64,000 bases of DNA, from NCBI RefSeq assembly GCF_947504105.1, contig NZ_CANNGP010000005.1:116443-180442 (forward strand). Reading direction: 5' to 3'. Shown in pieces: positions 61,314-64,000 of this stretch (within the stretch, counting starts at the first letter, position 1; each line of letters starts with the position of its first letter). Both the position numbers and the translations under genes were made by a program. The stretch comes from an uncultured Tateyamaria sp. (GTDB taxonomy: Bacteria > Pseudomonadota > Alphaproteobacteria > Rhodobacterales > Rhodobacteraceae). Below the pieces are notes generated by a model that saw only the letters and a list, made by a program, of their open reading frames with translations, searched no databases and was not told where the DNA came from.

Positions 61314-62480
61314 TTATGTGCGGGCCGCCGCAACTTCCACCCCTCTTTTTCCAAGATCAGCCAACAATCCCAGGTATCGAGTGAGATCGGACAGAGAAAT
61401 CACCCCGAGCAATTGGCGGCTTTCAACAACCATGAACTTGCGTTGGCCAGTCCGCGCAATACGGTCAAAGAGTTCCAGTATCAGCATATCCGGCGGGATG
61501 CAGGTGGCTTGCTTCAACTCTACAAAGATATCGTCGACGGTGGTGTTGGCCCAGTTTTCGCGATCAATTCTGGCCAACACGCAAGTGTCTATGTGGCCGA
61601 GCAGGCGGCCATCTTCAACGACCGGCACAAAGCCAATACCGTTGGCCAGCATTGTTCGGTTTACCAATGCCGCAAGCGTGGTGTTCGGGCCGGTGGTTAC
61701 AACATCCGTGGTCATCAGCGCTTGCACTTGCCGGGTGCCGAAATAGGTTTTCATCCGCTGCGCCTCAAGACTGCTGCGCGCAGCCGCGAGTATGAAAAGG
61801 CCAATGAGTATCTGCCAGAATCCGGCAATGAGCACGCCCTGAAACAATCCAAGCAGCCCCAAACCCATCAACCCGTACGCCAGAATTGTGCCCGACCGCG
61901 CTGCGGTTTCTGTTGCAGCCAGCATATCGCCACTACGCTGCCACAGCCACGCGCGCAGGATTCGCCCGCCATCCAGCGGAAAGGCGGGTAACAGGTTGAA
62001 AAGGGCAAGAACCAAGTTGATCAGCGCAAGGTAGCGGAACACTTCTACAACGGCTCCGCCGCCAATCAGAACCTCGCTCACCGCTGCAAAGCTGCCGAAG
62101 GCAAAGGCCAGCGCCAAGCTCATCAACGGCCCGGCGAGTGCGATCCAGAATTCGTGCATTGCCTTTCTCGGTTCTTGGGCCAGTTCGGCAACACCACCAA
62201 ACAGAAACAGGGTAATGCCCTTTGTTTCGACCCCGAATCTTCTTGCGGTTAAGGCATGCGCCAACTCATGCCCTATCAAAGAAACAAAAAAGAGCAGCAT
62301 ACCCAGGATCGTCATTGCCGCGTAAGTCCACTGCGTCAGACCGGGCAAGGCCAGAGGAAAGGTATATTGAAACAAGCTCCAGGCGATCAATGCCGCAATC
62401 AAAATCCAACTGGGATCGACGCGTATCCCAAACCCAAAAACGGTGACGATTGTTCGCGCATTAGAGAACATGACGACCAT
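61314..62480 (-). CDS. Site-2 protease family (M50) membrane metallopeptidase with CBS domains
   Basis: HELAH zinc motif (SLIGHELAHALTARRFGV), FPLDGGRILRAWLW, C-terminal CBS-like pair. Confidence 0.9.
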   Translation of the reverse strand: MVVMFSNARTIVTVFGFGIRVDPSWILIAALIAWSLFQYTFPLALPGLTQWTYAAMTILGMLLFFVSLIGHELAHALTARRFGVETKGITLFLFGGVAELAQEPRKAMHEFWIALAGPLMSLALAFAFGSFAAVSEVLIGGGAVVEVFRYLALINLVLALFNLLPAFPLDGGRILRAWLWQRSGDMLAATETAARSGTILAYGLMGLGLLGLFQGVLIAGFWQILIGLFILAAARSSLEAQRMKTYFGTRQVQALMTTDVVTTGPNTTLAALVNRTMLANGIGFVPVVEDGRLLGHIDTCVLARIDRENWANTTVDDIFVELKQATCIPPDMLILELFDRIARTGQRKFMVVESRQLLGVISLSDLTRYLGLLADLGKRGVEVAAART

Positions 62481-62519
62481 CCTTTTGGTCGTATCTTACG
62501 TGCTGTCCGGCCGCCGCCA

Positions 62520-62533
62520 TTGATCTCGCTCAA
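62520..62533. promoter_or_regulatory. FNR/FixK-type box
   Basis: TTGATCTCGCTCAA = TTGA-N6-TCAA between the M50 gene and the divergent exchanger. Confidence 0.6.
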
Positions 62534-62608
62534 ATCTCTCGCTGCACACCCTGCCCCGCCCTTGAGAAATGTCAGTATCCTCACCGGTCCAGTACGTAGA
62601 TCAGCGGT

Positions 62609-63646
62609 ATGGAACATATCACGAGCAGCCTTGCGCTGAGCCTCGTCACGTTTGCGGCAAGCGCATTTGCCGTCTGGGTCGCCGGGGCGCGCCTCGCCTA
62701 TCTCGCTGACGCATTGTCAGATCGGCTAACGCTGGCCAAATCTGTGGTTGGCCTTGTGTTTCTATCGGTGGCAACGTCGCTTCCCGAAATCGCCACCACC
62801 CTTACCGCCGCGGTGCACGCAACGCGCGCGCTGGTGCTGAACAATCTTTTCGGCGGCATCGCATTGCAGACAGCAATCCTAGCAATGTCGGATTTCTGGG
62901 CACGCGGAGCAATCACAAACTATCCGCGCAAGGCAAATCATGCGCTCGAAGCCACGCTGTTGGTTCTCATGCTCAGCTTGATGATCGTAGTCCTGATGGT
63001 GGGCGAACCCATTGCCATCGCCGGAGTGGGTTTGGGTTCGGTTGTCATTGCGTTTGTCTATGCAGGGTCGCTGTGGCTACTGCGCACATATGACGGGGCA
63101 AATGACTGGGTCCCGGTAGACCTGCCTGATCCTGACCCATTGCCGTTTCCGGCGCCCACCGGTTTGATGCATTCATCGACGTCTGCGCTGCTGTTGCAGG
63201 CGTTGATCGCGTGTTCACTGATCCTCATCTTTGGCATTCTGCTCGTGACCAGCGCGGAGCGCTTGGCCTTACAGACCGGGCTAGGTTCCAGTTTCATCGG
63301 TGTGACCCTACTGGCTGGCGCAACCTCTCTGCCCGAGCTAACGACAAGTATCGCTGCAGTGCGGATAGGGTCCTACACAATGGCGATCTCCAATATATTT
63401 GGGAGCAATCTGATTATGCTCATGCTGGTTCTTCCCGCAGATGTTCTTTATCGATCCGGTCCTATCTTGCGTTCGAACACGCCGATGGAACTCGCTTCGT
63501 TGGGCATGGCAATCGTTGTCACCGCAATCTTCCTGACCGGCCTCCTGATCCGTCGCAAACCGAAGATCGGCAATGTGGGTTTGGATTCCGTGCTGGTCCT
63601 GGTCAGCTTCCTCGCAAGCTTGCTTGTCTATTTCGGCCTCCGCTGA
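62609..63646 (+). CDS. Sodium/calcium exchanger family membrane protein
   Basis: Two inverted-type repeats (FLSVATSLPEIATTLTAAVHATRALVLNNLFGG / LLAGATSLPELTTSIAAVRIGSYTMAISNIFGSNLI). Confidence 0.88.
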   Translation: MEHITSSLALSLVTFAASAFAVWVAGARLAYLADALSDRLTLAKSVVGLVFLSVATSLPEIATTLTAAVHATRALVLNNLFGGIALQTAILAMSDFWARGAITNYPRKANHALEATLLVLMLSLMIVVLMVGEPIAIAGVGLGSVVIAFVYAGSLWLLRTYDGANDWVPVDLPDPDPLPFPAPTGLMHSSTSALLLQALIACSLILIFGILLVTSAERLALQTGLGSSFIGVTLLAGATSLPELTTSIAAVRIGSYTMAISNIFGSNLIMLMLVLPADVLYRSGPILRSNTPMELASLGMAIVVTAIFLTGLLIRRKPKIGNVGLDSVLVLVSFLASLLVYFGLR

Positions 63647-63653
63647 GGTCGCA

Positions 63654-63667
63654 TTGACAAATCTCAA
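63654..63667. promoter_or_regulatory. FNR/FixK-type box
   Basis: TTGACAAATCTCAA = TTGA-N6-TCAA, 8 bp after the exchanger stop. Confidence 0.5.
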
Positions 63668-63726
63668 CGACGCTTTTCGCCCATCAATTATTCTGAGCCA
63701 AGCAAACACCGGGATGGAATTCGGAA

Positions 63727-63930
63727 ATGCCATGGGCACGCCACATAACCGACAGATTGGCGCATTTGCAAAGCAGCAGGCTGGATTCAAACGGATGCAT
63801 CCAGCCCCGTACGTTCCGAGCCGGACAAAGGCTGACTATGGGCGACTGCGTTGATCTCGCCATCGTTCTGTCGGGCACAGTACGTTTCGCCCGTCGATTT
63901 GGATGTGAAGCAGACCTGTCTGCTGTCTGA
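63727..63930 (+). pseudogene. Possible truncated Crp/Fnr cyclic-nucleotide-binding-domain fragment
   Basis: CIQPRTFRAGQRLTMGDCVDLAIVLSGTVRFARRFGCEADLSAV resembles a cNMP-binding core but stops early with no HTH in frame. Confidence 0.35.
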
Positions 63931-64000
63931 CGTCAGCGCCTATGGGTCCAAATAGCGGTATTTGCTAAGAGAGGGTTTGTTGCTCATCGTGGCCACCAAG

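Overview
The window looks like a chromosomal segment of a Roseobacter-group alphaproteobacterium, judged from gene content and protein style only. (1) About 0-18.7 kb: a methylated-amine catabolic region with dmmDABC (dimethylamine monooxygenase), an Amt transporter, mgsABC plus gmaS (N-methylglutamate pathway), tmm (trimethylamine monooxygenase), tdm (TMAO demethylase), an EamA transporter, a DJ-1/AraC (GlxA-type) regulator and folD. I also find an uncalled 57-aa membrane miniprotein, two small secreted proteins translationally coupled to tdm, and a recurrent AT-rich/TGCAA promoter motif shared by five intergenic regions. (2) About 20-37.5 kb: a CoA-linked catabolic region with a complete branched-chain-amino-acid-type ABC transporter, preceded by a decayed LysR gene. 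(3) About 37.6-54.6 kb: mostly housekeeping (aroQ, tsf, rpsB, olsBA, chpT, proAB, obgE, rpmA, rplU, tRNA-Ser) with a solo LuxR overlapping aroQ and three GNATs plus a LysE exporter in the ribosomal/obgE run. (4) About 55-64 kb: a stress/low-oxygen-type cluster (Usp, Hsp20, beta-solenoid membrane protein, DUF2267, Crp/FixK-like regulator, response regulator, PAS hybrid kinase, M50-CBS protease, Ca/Na exchanger) with three perfect TTGA-N6-TCAA FNR/FixK-type boxes. No CRISPR array, prophage or intact IS element was seen. All names rest on reading the translations; no database search was run.
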